From assembly GCF_030463535.1 (NCBI RefSeq), contig NC_132879.1, positions 48,251,094 to 48,315,093 of the forward strand: a DNA stretch of 64,000 nt. The letters are read 5' to 3'. The translations under genes were made by a program, and so were the position numbers. The DNA comes from Salminus brasiliensis. Taxonomy: Eukaryota > Chordata > Actinopteri > Characiformes > Bryconidae. Below the pieces are notes generated by a model. The model searched no databases and was not told the DNA's origin. It saw only the letters and a program-made list of their open reading frames with translations. Positions 32,801 to 43,807 of this stretch are shown here, piece after piece (the first letter of the stretch is position 1; the number at the start of each line of letters is the position of its first letter).

Positions 32801-32994
32801 TGCAAAACAACTAGGTACACTGAGCTGCACATTAAGTGGTCTATTAGCTGAACCTACCTTCTACCTATGCTCATTGGCCATGTTCATCAGAAACATCTAC
32901 CACACAGGTGCAGGTGTAAGGTTTACTATTACAGACTGTGGCTGTTATCAGTGAGTGGCCAGTAAGTCTATACATTTTACTGAAAAGTAATTTT

Positions 32995-33325
32995 CATATG
33001 GCAGGCTCCAAGTGGCACTGCCACTATGCTTGCTTTGTGGTCTGAATCCTGGGTCATGCTGCTTGCCATCAGCAGCCGAAGCCTGAGAGAGCACAACCAA
33101 CCTTGCTCGGGGGGGAAGATGGCTCTCTCTCTGCCCGCATTACTTCAGTGTGATGCTGGACGGCACGGATGTTTGCTAGCTCATGCATCAGAGCTGGGTA
33201 CCCAACACAGAGTGCAGTGGTTGCCCAGTGGCATTGCATCGGCAGCAGTTCGAAAAGAGACTTGGAGAGAGGTTGGTTGAGCATGTGTCACTGCTGACCC
33301 TCCCTGTACTGGGAGCATTACATGT
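32995..33325. repeat. SINE-like element
   Basis: Contains GCAGCAGTTCGAAAAGAGAC followed by a C+T-rich end and CTGGGAGCATTACATGTGAC. These phrases resemble a widespread teleost SINE body as I recall it. G+C content is well above the flanks. Confidence 0.45.
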
Positions 33326-33525
33326 GACGGGGTAGTACTCAACTTGGTAAGGAATATTGACTTCTTAAAAAAATATATAAAATCTTATCACTACATAACA
33401 TAAACTTACATACATAATTTTTTTTTTATGGGGCGACTTATTTTACAAAAGCAGCCATTATAAATTTTGTAGGTTTATGTCAGTTAGAAGTAAAAAAAAG
33501 AAGTAGCCTTACAAAATGCTGACCG

Positions 33526-33800
33526 ACAGAAAAGTGTAAACTCCACTAATGCTGTTGCTATGCCTGATACACTCTTTCATGCACTCCACCACCACCTCGG
33601 TATCATTGCTGTGCTGAGGATGGTAGGAGTGCTGAGGAGTGATCCTATGGTGGGGCCGTTCCACTGATGGATGGAGGCAGAGCGGGGCTGGTGTGAGAGT
33701 GCCTGAAACACTAACATTCAAATACCATCTCAGTGAGAATGGTCCACAACCAAAACAGTACCTGGACATTAGTGGTCCTACAGTGGTTCATTTCCATTGA
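33526..33800. mobile_element. Degenerate foldback element
   Basis: GCTGTGCTGAGGATGGTAGG and GAGAATGGTCCACAACCAAA resemble the inner parts of the foldback MITE at 14312-14586 (GCAGTGCTGAGAATGACCCA). A GGCCGTTCCACTGATGGATG segment is echoed at GTTCATTTCCATTGATGGAT. Confidence 0.45.
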
Positions 33801-33914
33801 TGGATGGGGGCAGAGGGGTCTAACAAATGCTATAGCAACAGATGGATTACAATCAGTAGTTGTGCTTGGAATCAATCACTGTGGTTTTTAACATCATCTC
33901 AGAATTTAAGGAAA

Positions 33915-34290
33915 AGTGGACAAAAGTATTGGGATACCTGCTTATTCACAGTTACTTCTAGGTAGTAAGAAAGAGTCTACCTTGCTGTTGGTGGAGTAAC
34001 TGTCTCTGTACCACGGAAGTATTTGTACTACATTCTAGAGCATTGCAGTGAGAACTTGACTGCATTCAGCAAAAAAAAGCAATAGTGAGTTCAAGATGTT
34101 GGATAATCACCAACCCTACCCCATCCTCAATTCTCTTCCTCAATACTGGGGGGCTTTATACTTCTCTAGCCCAAGCCTGGCATTACAAATGTGTGCTGTG
34201 TGTCTACATTTGCATTTCTGTGTCATCAGTGGACGCAACTAATATAGATGAATGCATTCATTAGAAAAGATGCCCACAAACTTTTGGATG
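33915..34290 (+). mobile_element. MITE family A copy
   Basis: Begins TGGACAAAAGTATTGGGATA and ends AGATGCCCACAAACTTTTGG. The inner GGAGTAACTGTCTCTG and AGCATTGCAGTGAG match the long copy at 25051. Confidence 0.75.
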
Positions 34291-34490
34291 AGGTGTGGTG
34301 GTGATCACCCAACATCTTGACCTCACTAATGCTTTTGCTTTTGCAGAATGTAATCTAATCCTCACTGCAATGCTCCACAATGTACAGACAGCTTCTCCCC
34401 CAAAGCCAGGATAAACTCTTAATACCCATGCTTTCAGAAAGACACTAAATGAGAAGGTGTCCCAATACTTTTACTTACCAAACCATGTAA
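34278..34490 (-). mobile_element. MITE family A, 5' half in inverted orientation
   Basis: Reads as the reverse of the family's left half: GGTGATCACCCAACATCTTG, CACTGCAATGCTCCACAATG, ending GTGTCCCAATACTTTTACTT. It abuts the copy at 33915-34290 tail-first, giving an inverted pair. Confidence 0.7.
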
Positions 34491-34884
34491 TAAAAAAATA
34501 ATTTGGAATAATGGAAAATTGTATTTATCCTAGCAGAGTTGAATAATGAGAGTTATATGAGAGTTGAATACAGAGAACCTCAAACTTCTCTGCATAATCA
34601 CCCCCCTCAAAAACAAACTGGACTACCTCAGACTAGAGCTAACCACACATCAGATGGGAAAGAAGGCCAAACCCAAGGAAGCTAATCCTGAGGACATGAG
34701 TGGGTATCTGTGCTTGTCTAAAAGCTAACCTGCCTACAGTCTCTGCAGCTAGCTAACCGTACACCAGAGGACAGCAATACTATGCGGTAAGACTAGGGGA
34801 TAATCATTGTACATAATCATTACAATGTTTTGCTTACAGTGATAATGCTACGCTCGGCTGTGCGGTTCCTATCAGCTGTCATTG

Positions 34885-34995
34885 TAACATACACACATGG
34901 ATAAAATTGTTGGTACCCCTTGGTTAATTGCACCTTTAAATACAGATAAAAATATGAAGAGGTTCATTCAAAGTGGAGCTGAAGAAAACTAGCTA
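34885..34995. mobile_element. Tc1-type terminal fragment (candidate)
   Basis: GGATAAAATTGTTGGTACCC followed by CTTGGTTAATTGCACC resembles the edge of a widespread fish Tc1-type element. Only the end is visible. Confidence 0.4.
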
Positions 34996-35103
34996 AAACA
35001 CTAATGAGGAAATCCACTAACCACATGTGGTGGCTCATTTATTTAGGGTGTGGCCATGGGGAAAAGACAGGAACTGCAAGGTCTAGAGCACACATACACA
35101 CTT

Positions 35104-35111
<8 letters not shown>

Positions 35112-35151
<40 letters not shown>

Positions 35152-35160
35152 ATACACATT
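35112..35160. repeat. (CA)n microsatellite
   Basis: CA repeat with a few interruptions. A second CT/CA compound repeat lies at 35328-35374. Confidence 0.9.
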
Positions 35161-35326
35161 ATCTCACATTTAGAGGAAAATACAAGATAAAATCTGTGAT
35201 AATTTTGTGGAACTGTAGTCTTTTGGGAATAATTCAACACTGCATTCCAGTAACAGGTCAAATCCTAAAATCTGATATACACACTCAAATCCCTGTACGC
35301 CCTCTTTCTGTGTCCTGTTCCGTCTA

Positions 35327-35377
<51 letters not shown>

Positions 35378-35419
35378 CACACGTTTAGACATGTACACAA
35401 CTTTATCCATCAGTTATTT

Positions 35420-35730
35420 AAAGGGTTCTTTAAATGATGCCATAGAAGAACCATTTTTATGGTTCCATAAAGAACCATTTTGTTCAAGAGATCTGTGTGT
35501 GGAGAAGCTTTTCAGTGTTTAAAGAAGTCCATGTAAAAGTTCTCTAGTTCTCTCAGTTAAAGCTTCTTCACACCCTCATCCCTTTTTGTCCAAAAATGGT
35601 TTCTTATGCAGCTGAATAGAGTTCTTCTATGGCATCGCTTATAGTCCTTTTCAACAAATGTGGACCGAGTTCTGTTCCAGTTTACACACCAAATTTGGAA
35701 CCATTTAGTCATACATTACGGTTTTACCAA
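35420..35730. mobile_element. MITE family B, longest copy
   Basis: AAAGGGTTCTTTAAATGATG, AGAAGAACCATTTTTATGG and TTCCATAAAGAACCATTTTG at the left; GAGTTCTTCTATGGCATCGC and GGAACCATTTAGTCATAC at the right. The arms are in inverted orientation. Confidence 0.65.
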
Positions 35731-36822
35731 AAGTTCTCAGCTGGAACCGAAAAAAAGTGTTTTTTCAGCACTGATCTGTGCCAGGTTCTAAAGGAAAGAG
35801 AAGGCTGTGATGGCACACCCTCACAGAGCTTGGTCTTGTTTACTTCCGTTGTACATTGGGCTGTGCCCTCCATGACGCATGCTTGCTTCCAATCAAAACT
35901 GATGCAAACGCGAACCCTTCGTAGCACTATTACTTGTAGGAGTGTATTAGTGCCTGTCACATGGTTTGTTTTGTGTGCGTCTCTATAACTGTGCTCTCTT
36001 TACTATACACTATACAGGACACAACTTTGGGGTTCTGCCATTTCGTAATGGTGTCCGAAAATGCAATGCCGAAATTTCAGTGTACTGTAACAATCCCACA
36101 ATGCACTATACAGTGCACAAATGATGTACGCTCAACACCCATAATCCAATGTGTTGTTTGACGTTCAGACTGTTTACGCGACGCACTGTGCTGTCGCACA
36201 GTAATGAGCTAACACACGTTCAACATAGGTGAACCTGCTCACCAGCCCTCATCAGGTGAGAAGAAGCAAACCATCAGAGAAGCAGCAGAGCCTAGCTGGT
36301 GTATTGTAGGAGGAGCTATTGATTTAAAAAGCTCTAACTGACATGGCTGCCAGAGAGAGGACAGTTCCCTAGGTTAGAAGGTTGTTGTCTTTTTTGTTTG
36401 GTTGTAAATACTGTAAAATACCTGTGTGTGTGTTTGGGTCTGTGCTTGGGTCTTTGGGCAATTATAAATAATATACAAGGTAGGTTTTCTGTTCCTTCCC
36501 CTTTTCATTCCCGTTACTAAATGCCACATTACGTCCCCCTCAATGCCCTAGATACAAGGTGGGGTCTCCACAGTGACTATTTTTGTCGCCGTGTTAGGCC
36601 ACAGTGAGCAGTGAGACAGGCAGGAAAGCAGACCCACACCCATGTGTTTATCAGGCCGGCCTGCCATACAAACTAACACTTCCCCTCTGCTCTTAATAAC
36701 AAGACCATAGCCTAGTTTAGTGCCATAGGCTGTGGTCAGACCTCAAAACAATTGAATTTAGCAGAACATCACATAGGGGCCCTTTGCATTGTGACTGAAA
36801 TAGAAACTGTCTCAAATCGCCC

Positions 36823-36839
36823 CCCCCCCCCCCCCCCCC
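36823..36839. repeat. Poly-C run
   Basis: About 17 or more C in a row in the gene-free interval 35740-36950, where I see nothing else of note. Confidence 0.9.
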
Positions 36840-36950
36840 ATGCCTGTTTTACCTGATAGAAGACTATGACCCAAGAAAATAAAGTTCTGTCCAACATAAG
36901 GTAACGTTTCTAGTATCTCAAGTAATAATCTGGCATGTTCTGTTATGAAA

Positions 36951-37428
36951 AATACACTATTTGTCAAAATGTTTGTCAAAAGCCTTTAACTGCTTTAAGC
37001 TGAACCCGTTGCTGACACATATGTGCAAATGCACAGAAACAGCTTGAATAGTCCCTGTAGAGAAGTACTGGGACTCTCTGGAGCAGATAAACATGAACCT
37101 ATTGCCTGATGCCAAGCGTAGGCTAGAAGGGTATAAAACCCCCAGCACTGAGCTGTGGAGCAGTGGAACTGTGTTCTCTGGAATGACAGTGGTGCTCCAT
37201 TCAATATTTTTGAGATTTGGAGTTGGAGATGAGGTGGGGTGGGGTGGTGATCATCCAACATCCTGACCTTACTAACGCACTTGTTACAAAATACAATCAA
37301 ATTCTCCCAGCAATGCTCCAAAATCTAGTAGAAAGCCTAAAAGCAAGATTGACTCTTTTTAAGACCCCTAATTTTAGAAAAACTAATGAATGAGAGCAGG
37401 TGTCCCAGTACTTTTGTCCATAGTGTAC
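36951..37428 (-). mobile_element. MITE family A, near-full copy (minus)
   Basis: Left edge ATACACTATTTGTCAAAATG, right edge GTCCCAGTACTTTTGTCCAT followed by AGTGTA. The inner TGGAGCAGTGGAACTGTGTT and GGTGATCATCCAACATCCTG are the inverse of the 25051 copy. Confidence 0.8.
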
Positions 37429-37649
37429 ATGTTGTCTGCAAGCTCATCAAATTTAACCTACCAGTTTAAAAGCCACTACTTATCACTGGAATTATGGGCA
37501 GTCTAGTATTTGCACACTTCCGATTCTGAGCAAATGTAGCATGGCATCTGGAAAATGTATGAGTACTATGCTTTTAGACACACTATTATTGCTATTCCGA
37601 GCAGTATTGTATTGAAGCAGATACAGTATATATACACCCCCGCCTCAAA

Positions 37650-38065
37650 ATGTGTCACTGTGTCACCCAGTTCGTAATGTAATTAAGAAATGGCAGTAAT
37701 GGAAACAGGGACGGTGGAAGTCATGCTGCTTATAGGATTGCTAGAAAGACACATCTAAACCCCTGTGTGACAGCAAAAGACTCTGGAGTGGTGGTGCACT
37801 ATTCCACTGTGCAGCAACTCCTGCACAAATATGAACCTTGTTGAAGAGTCATCAGAAAAAAAGTGTTCACAGGCTGTAATACTTAAGTTATTAAGTACGG
37901 ACCATTCAGGGTGCACAAACTTTTCTTTTTATTCTGAAACTGTAAAAGATGGAAATAAAAAAGCTAACTTTGCTTAATTGATTAAAAACATGTCATATTT
38001 CCCCTTTTAAAAAAAATTTGACCAAGGTCCCCAAACCAGTATTTTGCATGGCACTGTATATACAG
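37650..38065 (+). mobile_element. Decayed DNA-transposon remnant (candidate)
   Basis: AAGAAATGGCAGTAATGGAA and AAGACTCTGGAGTGGTGGTG, then AAAACATGTCATATTTCCCC and CAAACCAGTATTTTGCATGG. The pattern resembles a fish transposon with many stop codons. The family was not settled. Confidence 0.4.
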
Positions 38066-38759
38066 TAGTTCATTGTATTAAGTATTGAGCTTAGTAACAG
38101 GATGAATAACACCGCACTTTAATGGGGATAAAGGTGCTAAACTCCAAAATCTTCAAAGAAGCTGCGCCCTTAACTCCGGTTGTCATGCCAGTGGATGCAT
38201 GCCATCACGTTTTGTGCCTTCTGTCCCTAATGCAGAACAGCAAACAGTGCAGCAGCTGTGCCTTCATGAGCCTACCATTTAATATCCTTACGACTTAGTC
38301 CACACACACCAGTGCATCTGAAACCAGCTTCTTTAATAAGAAGACTTTCCTACTGAATTTCCAAAGCATGGATGAAGTGGGCGGCTTAGAAGGCCATTGT
38401 GGAATACAATGTGCGCAGGGCCGATTCCAAGATTTTTCAAATGAAGTGGCATGGGGGGGCAGAACCAGTCAGGGGGGCCCATTGGAATTCAGAAAACTCT
38501 ATTAGAAATAAGTATAGCTTTGAGAAGTGACTTAAAAAACACAGGGCATGATTTTCAGGTGCCCTGTGCCTTAATACCAGTGCTATTACACGGAAAGTGA
38601 CACTGTGAAGGTACTGAACAACTGTTTTGCATGGATAGAACAACTCAGTTTTACTGTTCTAATAAAAGGAGGAGGATGGCTGGGTCGGATGCCTCTCCTT
38701 CAGACGCCTCATTAACACACATGAACACTGAACACAGCCATACGGCTGAGCCATTCATT

Positions 38760-38846
38760 ATACATTATATGTCCAAATGTTTGTGGACACCCCTTCTAAA
38801 TGAATGCACCGACTGCTGACAAAGATGTGCAAATGCGCGCACACGC

Positions 38847-38882
<36 letters not shown>

Positions 38883-39034
38883 CTTGCCTAGTCCCTGTTG
38901 GAGCAGATTAACACAAACCTATTGTGCCTAAGGCCAGGTGTGGGCTAGAGAGGTATAAAGCCCAGAACATTAAGCTGTGAAGCAGTGGAACTGTGTTGTC
39001 TGGAATGATGGTGCTCTATTTAGTACTTCTGAGA
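38760..39034 (-). mobile_element. MITE family A copy with a CA expansion
   Basis: TTATATGTCCAAATGTTTGT at the left, TGGAGCAGATTAACACAAAC and AGCAGTGGAACTGTGTTGTC inside. A CA/CG-CA repeat (38836-38880) has expanded inside the element. Confidence 0.75.
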
Positions 39035-39092
39035 TCTTTTAAGTGAATGCTATGTTGATCGTGTCATTAATGCTAGGAGAGATGATTCTTAC

Positions 39093-39124
39093 CTGGCAGA
39101 TCTGTTCAGTCTGCATCATGTGTC
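39093..39124 (-). other. Orphan exon-like segment
   Basis: On the minus strand CCTTTCAG precedes and GTAAGA follows a 32-nt segment that contains two in-frame ATGs and stays open to the donor. Both splice signals are strong. It could be a small 5' UTR or first coding exon of a transcript running toward hal, or chance. No partner exon was found. Confidence 0.25.
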
Positions 39125-39825
39125 CTGAAAGGAAGCCAAAACAGACAAACTATCGTTAGGTACAATGTTGGTAGCAAGTAGTAACTAGCTAAGGGTGTAA
39201 TGAAGAAAAGAAGAAAAAGAGTGTTGAACAGAGTATATGAAATTATATCACTTCCAAGGCTCCCTCATTTACTTCTACTCATCTTCCATTAAAACACTGC
39301 TTGTTTTAAAAGAAAATATGTATTTATCTGAGCTAAACCGATCTGAACACACTCTCTACTAGTTATGATGATCTTAAGACAAAGCTGCTTTAAAAAAACT
39401 GGCCTGAGTAGTATATTTCAGGAGCATGTTTAACATTCATCAGACAAGTTATCCTCACTGGCTGCTTTGGTGGACAGGGGGCCCAGAGGCCGGGAGCCAC
39501 AGCCCCTCTATGCTGGAGAGAAGTATATAGTTTATAAAGAAAGTTGGTGGTGATCCACACAGGCAAACCAGACAAAACACAGCTGACTAAACACAGGTTT
39601 GCATTACATTAAAATACGTAGCTACATTATATATTTTTAACATTTTTGCATTATGAAAGAGGTCAGATGTAAACACTCTGATGATGGTCTGATGATGTGA
39701 AACGTCTCGAGTCAGAAGAAGCATGGGAGCGATGGCAATAGGAACCAGACGTGTGAAGAGTTTAACGTCCCTGAAAGCTGATTACAAATACGCTGCTTAC
39801 AAATAGGCACAGTTGTATAACTGTT

Positions 39826-39828
<3 letters not shown>

Positions 39829-39902
<74 letters not shown>
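39829..39902. repeat. (TA)n followed by a T run
   Basis: About 46 nt of TA and about 28 T, with more T-rich sequence to 39995. It lies upstream of the podxl promoter. Confidence 0.95.
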
Positions 39903-40399
39903 CTGAAGTAACTGTACAAACAGGGTCTTTTATGGCGTAATAGTACCCAAAAAAGGGGGATTATTTTTTTTATTTTTTTTTTTTTACTTTTTTTACTAGT
40001 TCAGTGATTGTACACATCATATATAAAGCTCACCGGTCATTTTAGGTAGCAAATAAAACATATTTGGTCACATATTTATGTTGCAGACATCACAATCTCT
40101 GTCTCCATTCACCTCCATTGTAAAGAAATCAGTCACTGAGTTTTTCTACAATGAAATATTTCATATCACATTTAATGTGTTTAGCAGGTCCAAGCTAGAG
40201 TCCGAAGAGACCTCCAAGCTTAGATAGATAGGGCCAGATACAAAAATCTGCATGGAGAAAGAAACTCCACTAACTGCTCTGTTTACATCTCAGCATATAA
40301 AAAAATAAAGCAAGGCAGTTTACTTTAGGAGCTCCTTAAAAGATCAGTGACATTAGTGCTACACTATCAGTCTGACTGATAGTCCCCCCAGGCTTGATG

Positions 40400-41049
40400 A
40401 CTGACTGATAGTGGTGAGAGGAGATTTCACTGTACTCAGGTCACACGGGTCAAAAAGTAAGAGTTTCCTATTGGGTCTGTGGAAAGTCTGTCATACGCAG
40501 CTCACCAGTGACAGCTTTCACACATGGGCAGTGCCGAGGAGAGCAGGCGTTAAACAGACTCTGGCCTCCAGACTGACCAAAGCCTCGGCCCTTAGACAGC
40601 ACACAGCACGTCTCCGCCTCACTCCTGCAGACCGGCTCCGTTTCAATAGCGAGGGGAGGAAGAGGGAGCCAAAGCCCCGGCTCAGCAGCACCGCGCAGCC
40701 AAGGAAACCCAGCAAACACTTCATCCCCAATCCCCCCAGCCAGGGAGGGGGAGACAGACTGAGGAGAGCCGCTAACAAAAGCATTCTTGGCTTTCAGCGC
40801 TAAAAAAAAATAGCACCACCGTAAAGTCATTTAGACTATCTCGGAGACAAATTCGAGGAGATAAGCGGAACCAGGCGGCGTCTCGCCTCAGAGCATCAGC
40901 GAGGAGAGACCCCTCAACCCCCTAGCTAGCTATCACTTTTTCAGCTTTCTCCTTTTTTTTATTTATTTTTCCTGTGAGATCCGAGCTGACTGGGGCTGCC
41001 GGGCACACTCTTGAGACCCAAACACCCAAACACTGACACAGAAGCAGAC
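40400..41049 (+). promoter_or_regulatory. podxl: podxl 5' UTR and CpG-richer promoter region
   Basis: This 650-bp stretch is clearly richer in G+C and CpG than its surroundings, especially 40560-40910. It runs straight into the podxl start codon. I see no TATA box at a convincing distance, which fits a CpG-type promoter, but the transcription start cannot be placed. Open frames here on both strands look like by-products of base composition. Confidence 0.6.
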
Positions 41050-43770
41050 ATGAGGACGAGAACAGGAATCCTGTGGACTATTTTTGTGCTTGGTGAGTTT
41101 TCTTTCTTTCATTTTATATTTTTATATATATTTTTTTAATTCCCAAAAACCTGATGCTGTCCCAAATTAGACCCTGCTATTGGAATTTGAATGATTTTAA
41201 GCTAATATTTAAAATAGTTTCACAGAAAATTCTGAATTAGTCTAAAGTTTTACTTTTAAACCATGTTGAGTGCAGGAGAGGCCAGTGTAGTGCAGTAGCT
41301 GTAGCCACATGGCGAAGGACAAGGCTGTACAGCCTCACTTTTAAACATCATGTGTGGCTACAACTACAGACACCTGTTCCACCAAACTTCTGCAATTTAC
41401 CACTTGAGCAGATACGAGCGCTGCAGTTAGTGGACAGTCGAAAAGTCACAGATTAGACGGACGACTTTGTGGACGGTGGGAAGCTAAACATCTGCCAGTC
41501 AGTCTTAAAGCCACGCACAGTCGTTTACCCAACGGTCTCTGACTGACTGGAGAGCAGCGATGTCAGACTCGTGAACAACAACTCGTCCCTTGAAGGAACC
41601 GAATGAATCGATTCACAAGTTCAACTGACTTTTTCTTATTCGTTTATCTCTTCGTTATGGGCTGACGTCCGGTGATATCTGAATAAATACCTGATACACA
41701 CGTTAACCTTATAAAAGCATGGCATACAGCATCACTTTGTAGCCAACTTTCCACGTGCTCTCTGTTCAGTGTTCAGTTCGCCTCCTCGGCTCGTCCTGTT
41801 CAGTGTTAAGTGCTCTGTACATTTCGACAGCCCATATAGTGAGTAGAAACAGCGATGTCGCGTCACTGTCTGAGCTGAATGTCATTGTATGGAAGAAGTG
41901 GGAATTAGCTAGCCAAGTTTATCTGTGAGTGAAGCCCTTGAATCGCACGTTCGATTCCTTAAACGGACAGTTCAAAAGAATCGGTTCGGTAACTGAATCG
42001 AACTTCCAGGGCTGGCGGAGCGCTTTTTAAGGGAGTCCTGTTATTTTTTAATTAGGCTGCACCTGCCACTGCCAGACCAGGAGGAGCGCACTAAAGGTTG
42101 CTGAAAAAGCAGCAAGAAGGGAGGTTTTGTGTTTCTTTCATTTTGTTACCTTGGTTTTGCTTAAATTCAACCCCAGTAAGTTAATTAAGCTGTGGTGTGA
42201 GCTTGGGATACTCTAATTTTGTTTGTAGAATTTGGAAGGTCAGCTAAGTTCAGGCCTCTCTACATAGAAGCAATGCTTTATCATTAGCCTAAATGAGAAG
42301 GTAAATGGCCTAGGTTAAGCTTTTAGCCTAGCACAGATACCCACTCGCTCTGCTCAGTTAAAAAGTGGAATCAGATAATGCAGTAGTTAATAGGCCTGGT
42401 TTGCAAAGCAACCCAAAGTTGCATATATTTTAATATCTAGCATATCTGCTGGTGATATGCATGCTCAACAGCGTTACTGATGAACACTAATGGGAATGAA
42501 TGTCTCAGAAATCCTGAAACTACAAAAGCACCATATTCTCAGAACTCGGTTACAGTTCTGCCATCTCGGTCCAGGGCACAAACACTGGTGATTGTAAATT
42601 TGGGGGTATGAGTATTAGGCCCGAAACGTATTTTATGCAAGGACAAAAATGCAGAAACTTAAAGCTTTGAGTTTTTCCTTCTAGCTGTGTTTGAAAATGT
42701 GTCTCGAGTGTTACAAGAGGTGCTACAGTGACAGCTTGTACTGGCGGTGTGCCGTCATGACAGACCAGTACTTTCACCTCTAAGCACTGAGTGTTTTAAC
42801 TGCCACAATAATGTAGAAACACACATTGAGTTTCCGTGTATTTGCAGAGGCCAGGCATTGGCATTTGCAATCACGTACTAGCGTTAACTAGCTTAACCAG
42901 CCAAGACTGTTACACAACAGTCTTGGGGTTTTGTAAACAGCCCTGTTTTGCTTATACAGGATTTGCATTTTGAGGTTGTTTGAGGTTCGAGGTTCTCTTT
43001 TTATTCAGCTATGTCTGTAAACAATGCGGACTGCATATGGAAACCAAGCTGATTCCAAACAGATGGTTTACATATCTACACCTATTGAGTCTATTTACAC
43101 TGAGGTTCTGTGACAGTTCTCCAGTCACGATACAAGGTAGCCAATCAGAACATGGATAAAAATGGATAAAAAGATACATAAACCCAACAATTGCTAGAAG
43201 TGGATTTTAGAGCAAAAACAAAGGGGTTGGCCATGATTTAGGCCTTTTAAGCTAATGTCTTTCTACATAGAAAAGAAGGCTATATCATTAGCTCAGCTGT
43301 TTGAGACTAAAGGTCTGAATACCAGCCTTTTACAATGTACTATAAAATGGTTCTGCATTTTAAGCCAGAAAGGTTAACTTACTTATAGGGCCAAGCCTAA
43401 TACAGCCTATCACTGTCACACCGCCACTGAGTTACAAACAGCTGTAGCAACCAGAGTTTGTTATGGATGGTTCTTGGCAGGACTGTTCAACACCAGCCTT
43501 GGGAAAGTAGAGAACAATAGATGGGAAAGCACTCTGTCTACATCCCTTCCCACAGAATATGTGGCATCATGCTCCATTCCCGTCCCCGTCCCCTGGCTCA
43601 AATGCTGTAGCATCACTGATACAGGCCTTTGTCTGAATGTCAGAGCAGGAAATTTGGGGTGATCTGTGGGTTAACACGAGGAGTGTTAAAAATAAGTCTT
43701 CTTACGATACATTGACACCATATGTGTGTGCGCATGTGTCTGTGTGTGTTGTGTGTGTAAGCAAGGAAGG

Positions 43771-43807
<37 letters not shown>

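Noticed and set aside
40411-40830. 130- and 120-residue frames on both strands in the podxl 5' region
   Set aside because: The region is G+C-rich 5' UTR/promoter; stop codons are rare there by composition. No known domain.
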